A stretch of 35,073 nucleotides of DNA, taken from assembly GCF_025698965.1 (NCBI RefSeq), contig NZ_JAILWL010000009.1:1-35073 (forward strand), given 5' to 3'. The notes under the pieces are model-generated. The model was not told the origin of the DNA. It saw only the letters and a list, made by a program, of their open reading frames with translations, and made no database searches. The stretch's first letter is position 1. Each line of letters starts with the position of its first letter. Made by a program: the position numbers and the translations under genes. Source of the stretch: Roseibium sp. (GTDB lineage Bacteria > Pseudomonadota > Alphaproteobacteria > Rhizobiales > Stappiaceae). Below, in pieces: positions 9,487-17,148 of the stretch.

Positions 9487-9518
9487 CTAAAGATCCAATT
9501 GTCTGTTTAGATCTTTAG
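9487..9518. promoter_or_regulatory. Inverted repeat in the repC leader
   Basis: A perfect 9-bp inverted repeat, CTAAAGATC at 9487-9495 and GATCTTTAG at 9510-9518, encloses a 14-base loop. It lies about 100 bases before the preferred repC start on the minus strand. There is no T-run, so it is not a simple terminator. In RepC systems a small antisense RNA and leader hairpins control repC translation at this place. This one is a candidate for such a site or for a protein-binding operator. Confidence 0.45.
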
Positions 9519-9711
9519 GTGTCCTTGGGTCCGGTTTTCCGGGTCTGGGGATTTCTACTTTGAGGCCCATGAACCGGGCCGAATGTTTCCTATCTCCATC
9601 AAAGATTGCCAGCCCGATCCGACGCATACGCCAAATCGGTTGTACGAATCTGTAGTCCAACCGCCGCAATATTACCCAAGTCTTCACAAAATGAATGCGT
9701 AATAACTCCAA
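9487..9711 (-). CDS. Possible small leader ORF upstream of repC
   Basis: An open frame of 74 codons on the repC strand that ends next to the inverted repeat in the repC leader. The second half (about 28-74) is basic and Pro-rich (VEIPRPGKPDPRTPKDL) and looks more protein-like than the first half. No ribosome site was convincing and no family is recognised. It could be a small regulatory or leader peptide, or chance. Confidence 0.25.
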   Translation of the reverse strand: MELLRIHFVKTWVILRRLDYRFVQPIWRMRRIGLAIFDGDRKHSARFMGLKVEIPRPGKPDPRTPKDLNRQLDL

Positions 9712-9935
9712 TTTAACTGAGCATTTTTCAGTGTATCACTTTTATTTGAACAATTATATCACAATAAACATTTTAGTAAAACCGGAAGGGACTTTAGTCC
9801 AAAAAGAGCATTTCAGACATTATTTCTTAACTCTGCGGATAGTTACTCTTGACAAGACGCTGATTTTACTTCTCTTTTGTTGCAACCAATTGCTGCGGAG
9901 AATATACGCTAAAGGCGTTTTAAGGAATAAATTCA

Positions 9936-10811
9936 ATGCCTTCCTTCATCCGGGTGACCATTATTGAGATCGTCAGACTGTTAAGCTTGTCGAGCGCGGC
10001 CGTGTCCTCGTTTCTGTTTGGGGCATTTGCGCATTCACTTATCCTTACCCCCTTCAGTATCTATTATGGCGATCTGGGTATTTCGAACCTGGAAGGCGTT
10101 GCCATTTCAATGATCATTGCGTTCGGCCCTACCGTTATGGTTGTATATGTGCCCGAAATCGCAGCCAAAGCCTTCGATATCCGCTTCGGCGGCCGGCGCT
10201 TGTCACAATTAGAGATGGAAATTGTTCGCAAAATCGAGCAACAGCTTCAAACTTGCGCCGAAACACCCAGCGTCAAACTGCCGCAGGTGGCCTGGCGGGT
10301 GCAAGATACAGGGGAAATCAACGCCTATGCCTACGCCCATAACCGGGTCTGCTACACCAAGGGCATCTTGCACAAGTACAGCGACACACAGGCGGGCATC
10401 GAGCGCCTGGCCGGGATTGCCGCACATGAAATCGGCCATCTGCGCCATTGGGACACCCACACCAATATGTTCCTGCACTACATGACGATGCCGGTGAACT
10501 TTGGGGGCCCGCTTGCCAACAACACGATTTCCAGGATCCCGATCGCCGGCCTCATCTCCACCGTCGCAACGATTTTGTTCCGCATTCCTTGCGATATCGC
10601 GCAATTGCTGAACGAATCCACGTCCCAACTCCGGGAATACCAGGCCGACAGGTTTGCCTGCAAACTGATGAACGGCATCGGCATTTCCGGGTTCCTGGAT
10701 GACATCAACCATTTGGATGAAAGGAAGGGTGACACGTTCACTCAATGGATGCTTCGTTCACACCCGCCAATCGAACTCCGCCACGACGAGCTGGCAAGGA
10801 CCACGAAATAA
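9936..10811 (+). CDS. M48-family (HtpX-like) membrane zinc metalloprotease
   Basis: A 291-residue membrane protease of the M48/HtpX type, which in E. coli cleaves misfolded membrane proteins. Two hydrophobic helices (about 13-35 and 52-75) precede the catalytic domain. The zinc site is complete: HEIGH at 164-168 (His, Glu, His) and the downstream Glu ligand at 234 in REYQADRFA. The closing element RSHPPIELR is typical of HtpX-like enzymes. A further hydrophobic stretch (about 200-222) lies between them. The ATG follows AAGGA. The stop codon TAA shares its last base with a possible start (ATG at 10811) of the next gene, so the two are translationally linked. It is divergent from the repC leader. 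Substrate unknown. Its coupling to a small repeat protein is the notable point. Confidence 0.9.
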   Translation: MPSFIRVTIIEIVRLLSLSSAAVSSFLFGAFAHSLILTPFSIYYGDLGISNLEGVAISMIIAFGPTVMVVYVPEIAAKAFDIRFGGRRLSQLEMEIVRKIEQQLQTCAETPSVKLPQVAWRVQDTGEINAYAYAHNRVCYTKGILHKYSDTQAGIERLAGIAAHEIGHLRHWDTHTNMFLHYMTMPVNFGGPLANNTISRIPIAGLISTVATILFRIPCDIAQLLNESTSQLREYQADRFACKLMNGIGISGFLDDINHLDERKGDTFTQWMLRSHPPIELRHDELARTTK

Positions 10812-11086
10812 TGTCTGAGGAAAGAAGAACCATGAACAACATAGAAGGACGTCTGAACGGCCCTCTGGCCTTCTGCCAGGATTCAACCTTCCATGGATTG
10901 ATCAATGGAAATGTTTCTGTGCGTGAGGGCGTCGAGTTCATTTTGTACGGCATGGTCAATGGTGATTTGCACATTGAGCAGCGCGGGAAAGTAACGGTTC
11001 ATGGCTTCATCAATGGCGAAATTTGCAACAACGGCGGGACCATCAATTTCCACGGCGTAAAAGCGAACATGAACCCGGCCATCTGA
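10811..11086 (+). CDS. Small Gly-Asn repeat protein, beta-solenoid/bactofilin-like
   Basis: A 91-residue protein (84 if it begins at the ATG at 10832, which has GAGGA ten bases before it). It holds three spaced copies of a motif: FHGLINGNVSV, LYGMVNGDLHI and VHGFINGEICN, roughly 19-20 residues apart, with a fourth degenerate turn INFHGVKAN. Hydrophobic-x-Gly-x-[IV]-Asn-Gly-polar repeats of this length are what beta-solenoid proteins such as bactofilins show, so a small self-assembling scaffold is a reasonable guess. The length is below that of a usual bactofilin core (about 100-150). No signal peptide. The first start overlaps the stop of the M48 protease. The 3' end and its flank recur as a relic near 17.55 kb. 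Confidence 0.65.
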   Translation: MSEERRTMNNIEGRLNGPLAFCQDSTFHGLINGNVSVREGVEFILYGMVNGDLHIEQRGKVTVHGFINGEICNNGGTINFHGVKANMNPAI

Positions 11087-11092
11087 CGCTTT

Positions 11093-11246
11093 CAATGCTG
11101 GCCGAAAAGGCCGGTGAAACGTCCCCTGCCCGGATCGAGGCAATCATGAACGGTTTGGAACGTCCAGCTTTTGAGCTCCTGGACGCTTGCCGCCGTTCAG
11201 AATGTCAATGCCGACTGGTTGAAACATGGCAGTGGTAACCCGCTGA
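11093..11246 (+). pseudogene. Remnant of an XRE-type helix-turn-helix gene
   Basis: Translation gives SMLAEKAG..SPARIEAIMNG then LERPAFELLD in one frame. After about 11191 the reading continues in another frame as LAAVQNVNADWLKHGSGNPL. Joined, this is the recognition-helix and C-terminal part of a Cro/CI-like HTH domain ending in the common NADWLxxGxG motif. One frameshift separates the halves, and nothing of the N-terminal helices was found upstream because the preceding repeat-protein gene ends at 11086. It is a fragment, not a working regulator. Confidence 0.55.
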
Positions 11247-11557
11247 GTCCTAGGCCGTCTGGATATTTTGCGATCTGTTTTCCATGTCCCGTCCGACCAT
11301 TTAAAGGACACTCAACCGGCACCTGCCCTGACTTTCGCTGCGCTATGATCAAAATGGAAAGACGCGGGATAAAAGCAGACATACCCCATGCTTGACGTTA
11401 CATCTGAAACAACAAACAATCCGATTGACCGTCCGCACTAGCATCCAGGGCAGGTCACCTTTGCCCGGTACCAAAGTGTCGATCGGCACTGGAAAAGACG
11501 CTTCGGAGCGAGCGTCCCAATATCACCTTACATCGAAAACCAAAGGAGACTGAGAGG
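11247..11557. other. Gap without a gene
   Basis: About 310 bases between the HTH relic and the DinB-like gene. No ORF with support and no strong hairpin. A ribosome site (AAAGGAGA) near its right end serves the DinB-like gene. Confidence 0.4.
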
Positions 11558-12055
11558 ATGATCTCAGCCGAATATTGCCGGCTTATGTCCTGTTACAATA
11601 CTTGGCAGAATACCTCATTGGTAACTGCTGCAGACGGGCTCACTGAAGGAGCACGCCACAAGAATCGAGGCGCGTTCTTCCAATCAATAGCGGCCACCTT
11701 CAACCATTTGTATTGGGCTGATGCGCTGATATTGCTGAGACTGAAGGGAAACGAGAGACCAGAAGAAACCGTCAGGCATTCGTTAAGCCACCTTTCGGAC
11801 TGGAACGACTTCAAAGCTTTGCGTTCCCAACGCGACGAGGAAATCAAAGAGTGGGCGGCCCGACTTGTCAACGCTGACCTCGATGGAATGGTTGTTTGGT
11901 ATCCAGGCGACGGCTCAACCCGCATCGAAAAATCAAAGACCCTTTGCGCCGCAGAACTCTTTAGCCACCAGACCCACCACCGGGGACAGATCCACGCAAT
12001 GCAAACAGCAGCAGGCGCTAAGCCAGATCCAACCAACCTGTCGATGTTGTCATAG
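11558..12055 (+). CDS. DinB-family protein
   Basis: A 165-residue four-helix-bundle protein of the DinB/YfiT superfamily. Many members are metal-dependent thiol transferases or have unknown roles. The three metal-binding His of the family are at expected places: FNHLYWAD (about residue 50) and the block SHQTHHRGQIHAM (about 136-148). AAAGGAGACTGAGAGG precedes the ATG, giving a strong start. Length matches the family (150-170). A hairpin with a short T-run (12117-12142) follows, so it is probably a single-gene unit. The substrate cannot be deduced. The name derives from a DNA-damage gene of Bacillus but does not imply DNA repair here. Confidence 0.85.
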   Translation: MISAEYCRLMSCYNTWQNTSLVTAADGLTEGARHKNRGAFFQSIAATFNHLYWADALILLRLKGNERPEETVRHSLSHLSDWNDFKALRSQRDEEIKEWAARLVNADLDGMVVWYPGDGSTRIEKSKTLCAAELFSHQTHHRGQIHAMQTAAGAKPDPTNLSMLS

Positions 12056-12116
12056 CTGGACTGAAAAGGGTTCAATCATTGAAGCCGTTGCACCTCGGGC
12101 GAACGGCAGATTAGCC

Positions 12117-12142
12117 CAAAATCCCCTTAAAGGGGGATTTTG
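12117..12142 (+). terminator. Probable terminator after the DinB-like gene
   Basis: A perfect 10-bp stem, CAAAATCCCC with GGGGATTTTG, closes a 6-base loop and its 3' arm contains TTTT. It lies 62 bases after the DinB-like stop. The symmetric A and T runs could let it act in both directions. Confidence 0.6.
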
Positions 12143-12270
12143 CACTCAGCCGTACTCAACCCCATCAACCGAATTTCGTTTCATTCATGAAACCATCATT
12201 GCAAAGCGATTCATGGAAATTACACCTCGTTCATGGTTTCAAATCGGGAGCAACACATCGGGAGTTTCAA

Positions 12271-13260
12271 ATGCGGTTTCTGGATCAGGAGATAAATCCA
12301 TTGGGCATGGGGTGCTGGCCCATTGGCGGACCGATATTCTCAGGCGATCAGCCGCTTGGTTATGCCAACTCGGACGATGCGGAATCCATCCGCACGATCC
12401 ATGCCGCCCTTGCCGGCGGGGTCACCCTGTTCGACACGGCACCGGCCTATGGCGCGGGGCATGCCGAACGACTGCTCGCGCAGGCCCTCAAGAACCGCCC
12501 CGATGCGCTGATCGTCAACAAGATCGGAATCGCCATAGACGAAGAGACCAGGCAACTGACCGGAGACGAGATTGTCCCAGAAAGCGTGCTGCCCGCAATC
12601 GACCGCAGTCTTTCGCGGCTGGGGCGCGACAGGATTGACTTGCTGTTGCTTCACCAGAACGGCCTGCCCATTCCGCACGCAGAGGCAATGTTCGATGAGA
12701 TGGAAAAGGCGGTCAAGGCCGGCAAAGTGCGTGCCTACGGCTGGAGCACCGATTTCGCCGAAAGCGTATCAACCGCCGCTTCGCGTGATGCTTTTGTCGC
12801 CGTCGAACACGCGATGAATGTTCTGGTCAGCCCGCCACGCATTCAGGCCGCAATCCGGGAAAGCGAGTAGACTGCGCTGATCCGATCGCCGTTGGCAATG
12901 GGCTTACTTACCGGGAAGTATGGCCCGGAGACGGTCTTGCCGCCCAATGACATCCGCTCAACGTCGAACCCGAAAACCAGCTACTTTGTCGGCGCGAGGT
13001 CGAATCCGACGATGTTCGCCCAACTCAACGCTGTGCGGGATCTCCTGACGACCGGTGGCAGAACTCTGGCGCAAGGGGCCATCGGTTGGCTGTGGGCCAC
13101 GGGCGACATGGTCGTTCCGGTCCCGGGTGCACGAACTGTCGAGCAGATCGAGGGGCTCGCGGAGGCACTCACCTTCGGCGCCTTGCCCGAATGTGTCATG
13201 GGGCAGATCGAAGTCCTGATAGAGCGTGAACCGGAAGACACGCCGGATAGAGCGCGATGA
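12271..13260 (+). pseudogene. Aldo/keto reductase interrupted by one amber codon
   Basis: NADPH-dependent oxidoreductase of the aldo/keto reductase superfamily. Taking the ATG at 12271 (CGGGAGTTTCAA before it) the frame runs to TGA at 13260, 330 codons, the normal family length, broken only by TAG at 12868-12870 (codon 200). The stop falls inside a conserved stretch: before it MNVLVSPPRIQAAIRESE, after it TALIRSPLAMGLLTGKYGPE, with no frame change and nothing apparently missing. The catalytic tetrad is present before the stop: Asp and Tyr in DTAPAYGAGH, Lys in VNKIG, His in LLLHQN. The cofactor-binding region (VPVPGARTVEQI) lies after it. Translation as it stands would give a 199-residue barrel fragment, probably inactive. 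A recent inactivation, a sequencing error or suppression are all possible. Confidence 0.85.
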
Positions 13261-13597
13261 ACGCAAGCCGAATGTGGACATTGAGTAAATGGCAGTAAAT
13301 TCTCGCCCCATGCCAATTCAGAGGTGGGACAGTGAATGGTCGCTAGTTTTTGGTGTTCGTAGATTATTCTAAATTTTGGCCACTTTCTCACGTTTGGGAC
13401 CAATGGTTCTGTATTGTCGGGCCTCTCAATTAGCAGAAAGTCTTCATTGCCACCCGGTATGCCAACGGCAGCTGCCTGTTCCAACATATCGTTGTTTGCG
13501 AACAACATACGGATCATCATTTTCAACCGTCATCGAAGATTGCACAAACGAAGCCACCTTTGCAGTTCGCCGATGGTAAATCGCAGGAGACAAACTG
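13261..13597. other. Gap without a convincing gene
   Basis: About 340 bases. A minus-strand open frame (about 13290-13526) has fairly protein-like codons (MLEQAAAVGIPGGNEDFLL) but runs into antisense of the reductase and matches no family I know. It may be a gene remnant. Confidence 0.4.
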
Positions 13598-14017
13598 ATG
13601 CCGATAGGCTTCGAAGCAGACGAAGTGTGGAAGGCCCGTGGCCGAGGGTTCCAGATGGGCGCTATCCAACCTGAAGGCGTCGTGGTTCATCTCACCGGAC
13701 AAGTGGCCTGGAGCAAGGATGAGCAGATTGTGGGCGCCGGCGATATCGAAACACAAACCAGATGCTGCTTTAACAACATTCAAGACCTGCTTGCTCAGGT
13801 CGGTGGCAGACTGGACGACATAGTGTCCATCACAACCTACTTCACGGATCGGGCGCAATTGCCCACGATCCAAAAGGTCCGATCAGAATTGCTGGCCGCG
13901 GACACTGCGCCGGTTTCAACATCCGTAATGGTCGCTGGCCTTGGGCACGAATCCTTTCTCGTTGAGCTGGCGCCGATTGCCGTCATCCCAACCGCAAGAT
14001 TCAAGGCACCCGAATAG
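13598..14017 (+). CDS. RidA/YjgF-family protein
   Basis: A 139-residue member of the RidA (YjgF/YER057c/UK114) superfamily, trimeric proteins of which the archetype hydrolyses reactive enamine/imine intermediates. The family pattern is clear: VVHLTGQVAW near the start, GDIETQTRCCFNNIQDLL, DDIVSITTYFTD in the middle, and VMVAGLGHESFLVEL then IAVIP at the end. The archetype carries a catalytic Arg just before the last strand block. Here that place reads APVSTSVMV, with Ser-Thr instead of Arg, so it probably belongs to a Rid subfamily without standard imine deaminase activity. AGGAGACAAACTG precedes the ATG. It faces the LysR-type gene on the other strand. Confidence 0.88.
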   Translation: MPIGFEADEVWKARGRGFQMGAIQPEGVVVHLTGQVAWSKDEQIVGAGDIETQTRCCFNNIQDLLAQVGGRLDDIVSITTYFTDRAQLPTIQKVRSELLAADTAPVSTSVMVAGLGHESFLVELAPIAVIPTARFKAPE

Positions 14018-14120
14018 GCAGACCTGGCTTGGAGCGATCACCTGCCCCGAACACCCGGAATTGCCTTGTCGATCCCGCCAACCTTTGTCTTCGCAATCCG
14101 TTTGATAGCCCGAATGGCTA

Positions 14121-14705
14121 TTAATTCAGATGCAGTGCCAGATCCCGCACAATGGCTTTTGACTGGAAACAATCTGCCAATCCTGGTTTGCACACAAAGT
14201 GCAGGTCCTCAGCAGAGGACACATTCGGGATGACAATCAGGGCAAGATCCCGATAAGGACCACCTGCTGCGCGGATCATGCAATCCAGCTCATTGCTTCG
14301 AAGCAATTCCAAATCCGAAGTTTCAGCCCAGTCCCGTATGTGGTGGTGCAGGTTCTCATTGTGATTTGGCCAGTTGGCCGGCAGCATCGGTTTGATCGAA
14401 TTGCATATGCCAACCATGAATTTCTTGCTGTTGATACTCGGGGCGATGAGTTCGGTCGCGCGGGTCAGGTCTTCGAAAACCTTCGTGATCGACGGCAGAT
14501 AGGTCTCCCCCTCGCTCGTTAGGAGCAGTCCATGAGGCAATCTCCGAAAGAGCGTCACGCCAAGAGAAGTCTCCAACTTCTTGACCTGCTGGCTCACCGC
14601 CCCCGCGGTAACACCAAGTTCTGTGGCCGCGTATTTGAAGCTCAAATGCCGGGCGGCAGCCTCGAATGCGCGCAATGTGTTCAGTGATGGTAGTCGATAC
14701 GTCAT
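14121..14705 (-). pseudogene. LysR-type regulator, internally shortened
   Basis: Transcription regulator of the LysR family (GcvA-like). The N-terminal winged helix is complete (LPSLNTLRAFEAAARHLSF, then AATELGVTAGAVSQQVKKLE and FRRLPHGLLLTSEG, residues about 6-67). Total length is 194 residues against about 300 for the family. The start of the effector-binding domain is present (to about 165), then the sequence jumps to what looks like the extreme C-terminus (DLHFVCKPGLADCFQSKAIV). About 100 residues of the effector domain are therefore missing without loss of frame. It may still bind DNA but can hardly sense an effector. It is divergent from the VOC gene, its likely former target. Scored as a probable pseudogene, though a functional short form cannot be excluded. 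Confidence 0.7.
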
Positions 14706-14887
14706 TTCGTTTCTCCTGAGCGCAGGATGACATAAAGGCCAGGGGATGCAGACCGAGAATTTCTAATCCTTTGCATAAGCATATCTGAGTTGAGTGCACA
14801 TACCGGCAGCAGATAGTTTCAAGCACAAACAATCTTTGGTCTGGCATAGCGCCCGACCGTGTCCCACACGTGTTCAAAGAGGTAAGC

Positions 14888-15340
14888 ATGACCGAAAACA
14901 GCGGCCTTGGTGCAATCCGGAGCATGGATTACGTAATTGTCTTGTGTGATGACCTGGACAGAATGAAGCGTTTTTATATCGATACCTTCGATTTCCGGAT
15001 CGAAGAGGAAACAGAGCATTGGATTGCGTTCAGAGTGGGCACCCTGTTCCTGGGTCTTCGTTCACGTGGTCGCCCATACGACGGTCCCAATATCGCTGAA
15101 ACGTCAGCAGGCATGCAGCTAAGCTTCAGGGTTCCACCCGCTGACGTCGACCTCGCATATCAGTCCCTCCGAGCCAAGAATATCGATGTCATCGAAGCTC
15201 CGACCAATCAGGACTGGCCTCATAGAACCTTGTTTTTCTCCGATCCGGAAAAAAACATCCTCGAGATATTTGCAGACATCCATCCGAACGACATGGCCTC
15301 GGAGCCTTCAGGTCTACATCTCTTGGCGGGACTGAAATGA
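14888..15340 (+). CDS. VOC (glyoxalase/bleomycin-resistance) family protein
   Basis: A 150-residue protein of the vicinal oxygen chelate superfamily. The frame opens at a GTG at 14870, but AGAGG lies before the ATG at 14888, which is taken as the start. Two beta-alpha-beta-beta-beta modules are visible: DYVIVLCDDLDRMKRFYIDT with HWIAFRVGTLFLGLR, then MQLSFRVPPADVDLAYQSLR with TLFFSDPEKNILEIFADI. The C-terminal metal Glu of NILEIF is present, while the usual first metal His is replaced (SMDYVIV has Asp-Tyr), so metal binding may differ. The reaction is unknown. The upstream LysR gene is divergent with about 180 bases between, which would normally hold its operator. Confidence 0.85.
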   Translation: MTENSGLGAIRSMDYVIVLCDDLDRMKRFYIDTFDFRIEEETEHWIAFRVGTLFLGLRSRGRPYDGPNIAETSAGMQLSFRVPPADVDLAYQSLRAKNIDVIEAPTNQDWPHRTLFFSDPEKNILEIFADIHPNDMASEPSGLHLLAGLK

Positions 15341-15675
15341 CATTATTGGAAGGTTTGTGCGTAGACCTGCTTCGAGGACGAATTGGCTGAGCACAGTCTT
15401 CGACCAGCCTATATTGGCATTCGTCTTGAAGCGTGGAAGGGCATCTTTACCAGGTTTGAACCGCAGAGGATTGCGTTTCGCCAAACCTATCGGGTTATCG
15501 AGGATAGCCAAACCATGAGATTTGGTTAGTCGGCAATACTCGATGGTATCCCGCTGCTATTCAGCCTTACCTCAGTCTGGAATAGACGTTGGCTGTCCAA
15601 CTTCGAGACAACACAAATCCTGCGTCATTTCAGGCACCTCATTGGCCGTTTTCATAGTTAGTTTGGAGCGTATGT
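15341..15675. other. Gap without a gene
   Basis: About 335 bases between the VOC and nucleoside hydrolase genes. Short ORFs only, no ribosome sites or hairpins that stand out. It may contain the nucleoside hydrolase promoter and gene debris. Confidence 0.4.
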
Positions 15676-16605
15676 GTGGCTATCCCAGTTATCATGGATT
15701 GTGATCCGGGCATTGACGATGCCTTTTCACTCGCGATGGCGATCGCGGCCGACGACCTGAACATACTGGGTGTCACAACAACTTATGGAAATGTTGGTCT
15801 ATCGTACACGACGGCGAACGCCCTAAGAATTCTTGATTGGTTCGGTTCGGACATTCCCGTGTATCCAGGAATCGACCGCGCATTACTCGGTAAGCTGGTA
15901 GACGCCTCGGAATATCATGGTGCGACCGGTTTGGAGGCTCCTGAGATAGGGCCTCCAACAAACTCTCCTCAGGCGGAGGATGCCGTTTCTTTCCTCATTC
16001 GAACGCTACAGGCGTCCCAGGAGAAAATTACGATTGTCGCCTCCGGCCCTCTAACCAATCTTGCTGTCATGTTGCGACTGGCCCCGGACGTGACATCGAA
16101 GATAGAGCGCATTGTTTTCATGGGAGGGTCTACGGATTATGGCAATGATAGCCCTGCGGCTGAATTCAATATGCTGTGCGATCCACATGCCGCACAGATT
16201 ATCTTAGATGCAAACGTTCCTAAAACCATGTTCGGTTTGAATGTCACGCATCAGGCAATTGCTACACCAGCACGTGTTCGGGCGATGCGGGACCTTGGAA
16301 ATGACACCGGCCGCGTGTTTGCCGACATGTCCGTTTTCTTTGAGAAAGTATATAGGGAGCGATATGGATTCGAGGGTTCCGCGCTGCATGACCCTTGCAC
16401 TGTCGCCTGGTTGCTCAAGCCAGAGCTTTTTGAAACGCGAAGAATGCGTGTGGATGTCGAGACGAACTCCGGCCTGAGCTTTGGCAGAACCGTGCACGAT
16501 ATCTGGAATATCGCGGGAAATTCCTGCCACACAGATGTGGCCCTGAATGCCAACGTAGATGGTTTTTTTGCCTTGTTGACGGATCTTCTTTCAAGGTTGC
16601 GATAG
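15676..16605 (+). CDS. Inosine-uridine preferring nucleoside hydrolase family protein
   Basis: A 309-residue ribonucleoside hydrolase of the IUNH family, which splits N-glycosidic bonds of nucleosides into base and ribose. The diagnostic N-terminal Asp cluster DCDPGIDDAF is at residues 8-17 (Asp 8, 10, 14, 15 bind calcium). Other family elements: TTYGNVGL, IVASGPLTNLAVML, FMGGSTDYGNDSPAAEFN followed by CDPHAAQ, and LHDPCTVAWLL with the metal Asp and a His next to it. The start is GTG with GGAG seven bases before it. Length is normal (about 310). It stands alone after a gap. It may serve nucleoside salvage, or a ribosyl compound outside the classical substrates, since family specificity is not readable from these motifs. 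Confidence 0.93.
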   Translation: MAIPVIMDCDPGIDDAFSLAMAIAADDLNILGVTTTYGNVGLSYTTANALRILDWFGSDIPVYPGIDRALLGKLVDASEYHGATGLEAPEIGPPTNSPQAEDAVSFLIRTLQASQEKITIVASGPLTNLAVMLRLAPDVTSKIERIVFMGGSTDYGNDSPAAEFNMLCDPHAAQIILDANVPKTMFGLNVTHQAIATPARVRAMRDLGNDTGRVFADMSVFFEKVYRERYGFEGSALHDPCTVAWLLKPELFETRRMRVDVETNSGLSFGRTVHDIWNIAGNSCHTDVALNANVDGFFALLTDLLSRLR

Positions 16606-16767
16606 CCGTTCGATCCTATGCCCCGATTACGGGACCCGTGAGGAATCGACTGCACATAACCAAAGAATTAGTTCGTGAAGCCTTATCATCAGCAACGGTT
16701 CTATCTGTTTATGGTCTGCACATCGTTACTGTATTTCTACGCACAAACTTTCCGATGGGGCCATCTA

Positions 16768-17148
16768 TCACCGGAGCCGGTCTAGGAGTGCTCTCTTCAG
16801 GGTATCGTATTCTCGCTGAGGGATGCCTTCCATCGCGGCATCGCAATTTGTCAGCTCATCGTCATAACTGTCTGGCGCGGGGAAACGAGCATCAAGTCGG
16901 AAAAATTGACTATCGGTCAAGTCGTACCGCTTACCAGCAATACGGTTATAGTAGTGCCATACGGACGGGTAGCGCGTTCTCAAAATTTCTCCGCCAAAAA
17001 GGTCATGAATGACCGCGCTTGTAACGTTGCACTGGCCATTTGCTGGATTCTCTTTCGACCACTGTTTTGCAGTTTCATACGACCAAGCATTTTCTAATGC
17101 CGCTCTAACTTGTTGCTCATCAAACTCTATCACCAGTTCCTCATTCAA
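16768..17148 (-). CDS. YunG-like protein
   Basis: A 126-residue protein resembling the YunG family. The pattern is clear: WSYETAKQWSKENPANGQC (about 22-40), VTSAVIHDLFGGEILRT, a WHYYNRIAG element (His 65) and RYDLTDSQF. The invariant Cys 40 and His 65, with an Asp or Gln after, are arranged as in small papain-like/NlpC-type folds, so a cysteine hydrolase role is possible but not shown. The frame opens at a TTG (17148) without a ribosome site. GTG at 17133 has AGGA four to five bases before it and may be the true start. No operon partners: it is convergent with the nucleoside hydrolase and followed upstream by a long gap. Confidence 0.75.
   Translation of the reverse strand: MNEELVIEFDEQQVRAALENAWSYETAKQWSKENPANGQCNVTSAVIHDLFGGEILRTRYPSVWHYYNRIAGKRYDLTDSQFFRLDARFPAPDSYDDELTNCDAAMEGIPQREYDTLKRALLDRLR

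Noticed and set aside
9695-9967. Plus-strand ORF before the M48 gene
   Set aside because: AT-driven composition, no ribosome site, and it overlaps the M48 start, which has its own AAGGA site.
10209-10745. Minus-strand frame of 178 codons inside the M48 gene
   Set aside because: The plus strand has the complete HEIGH, Glu-ligand and RSHPP elements. The opposite frame has no family and no ribosome site.
11593-12075. Minus-strand frame of 160 codons opposite the DinB-like gene
   Set aside because: The DinB-like gene has the family His pattern and a strong ribosome site. The opposite frame is a shadow.
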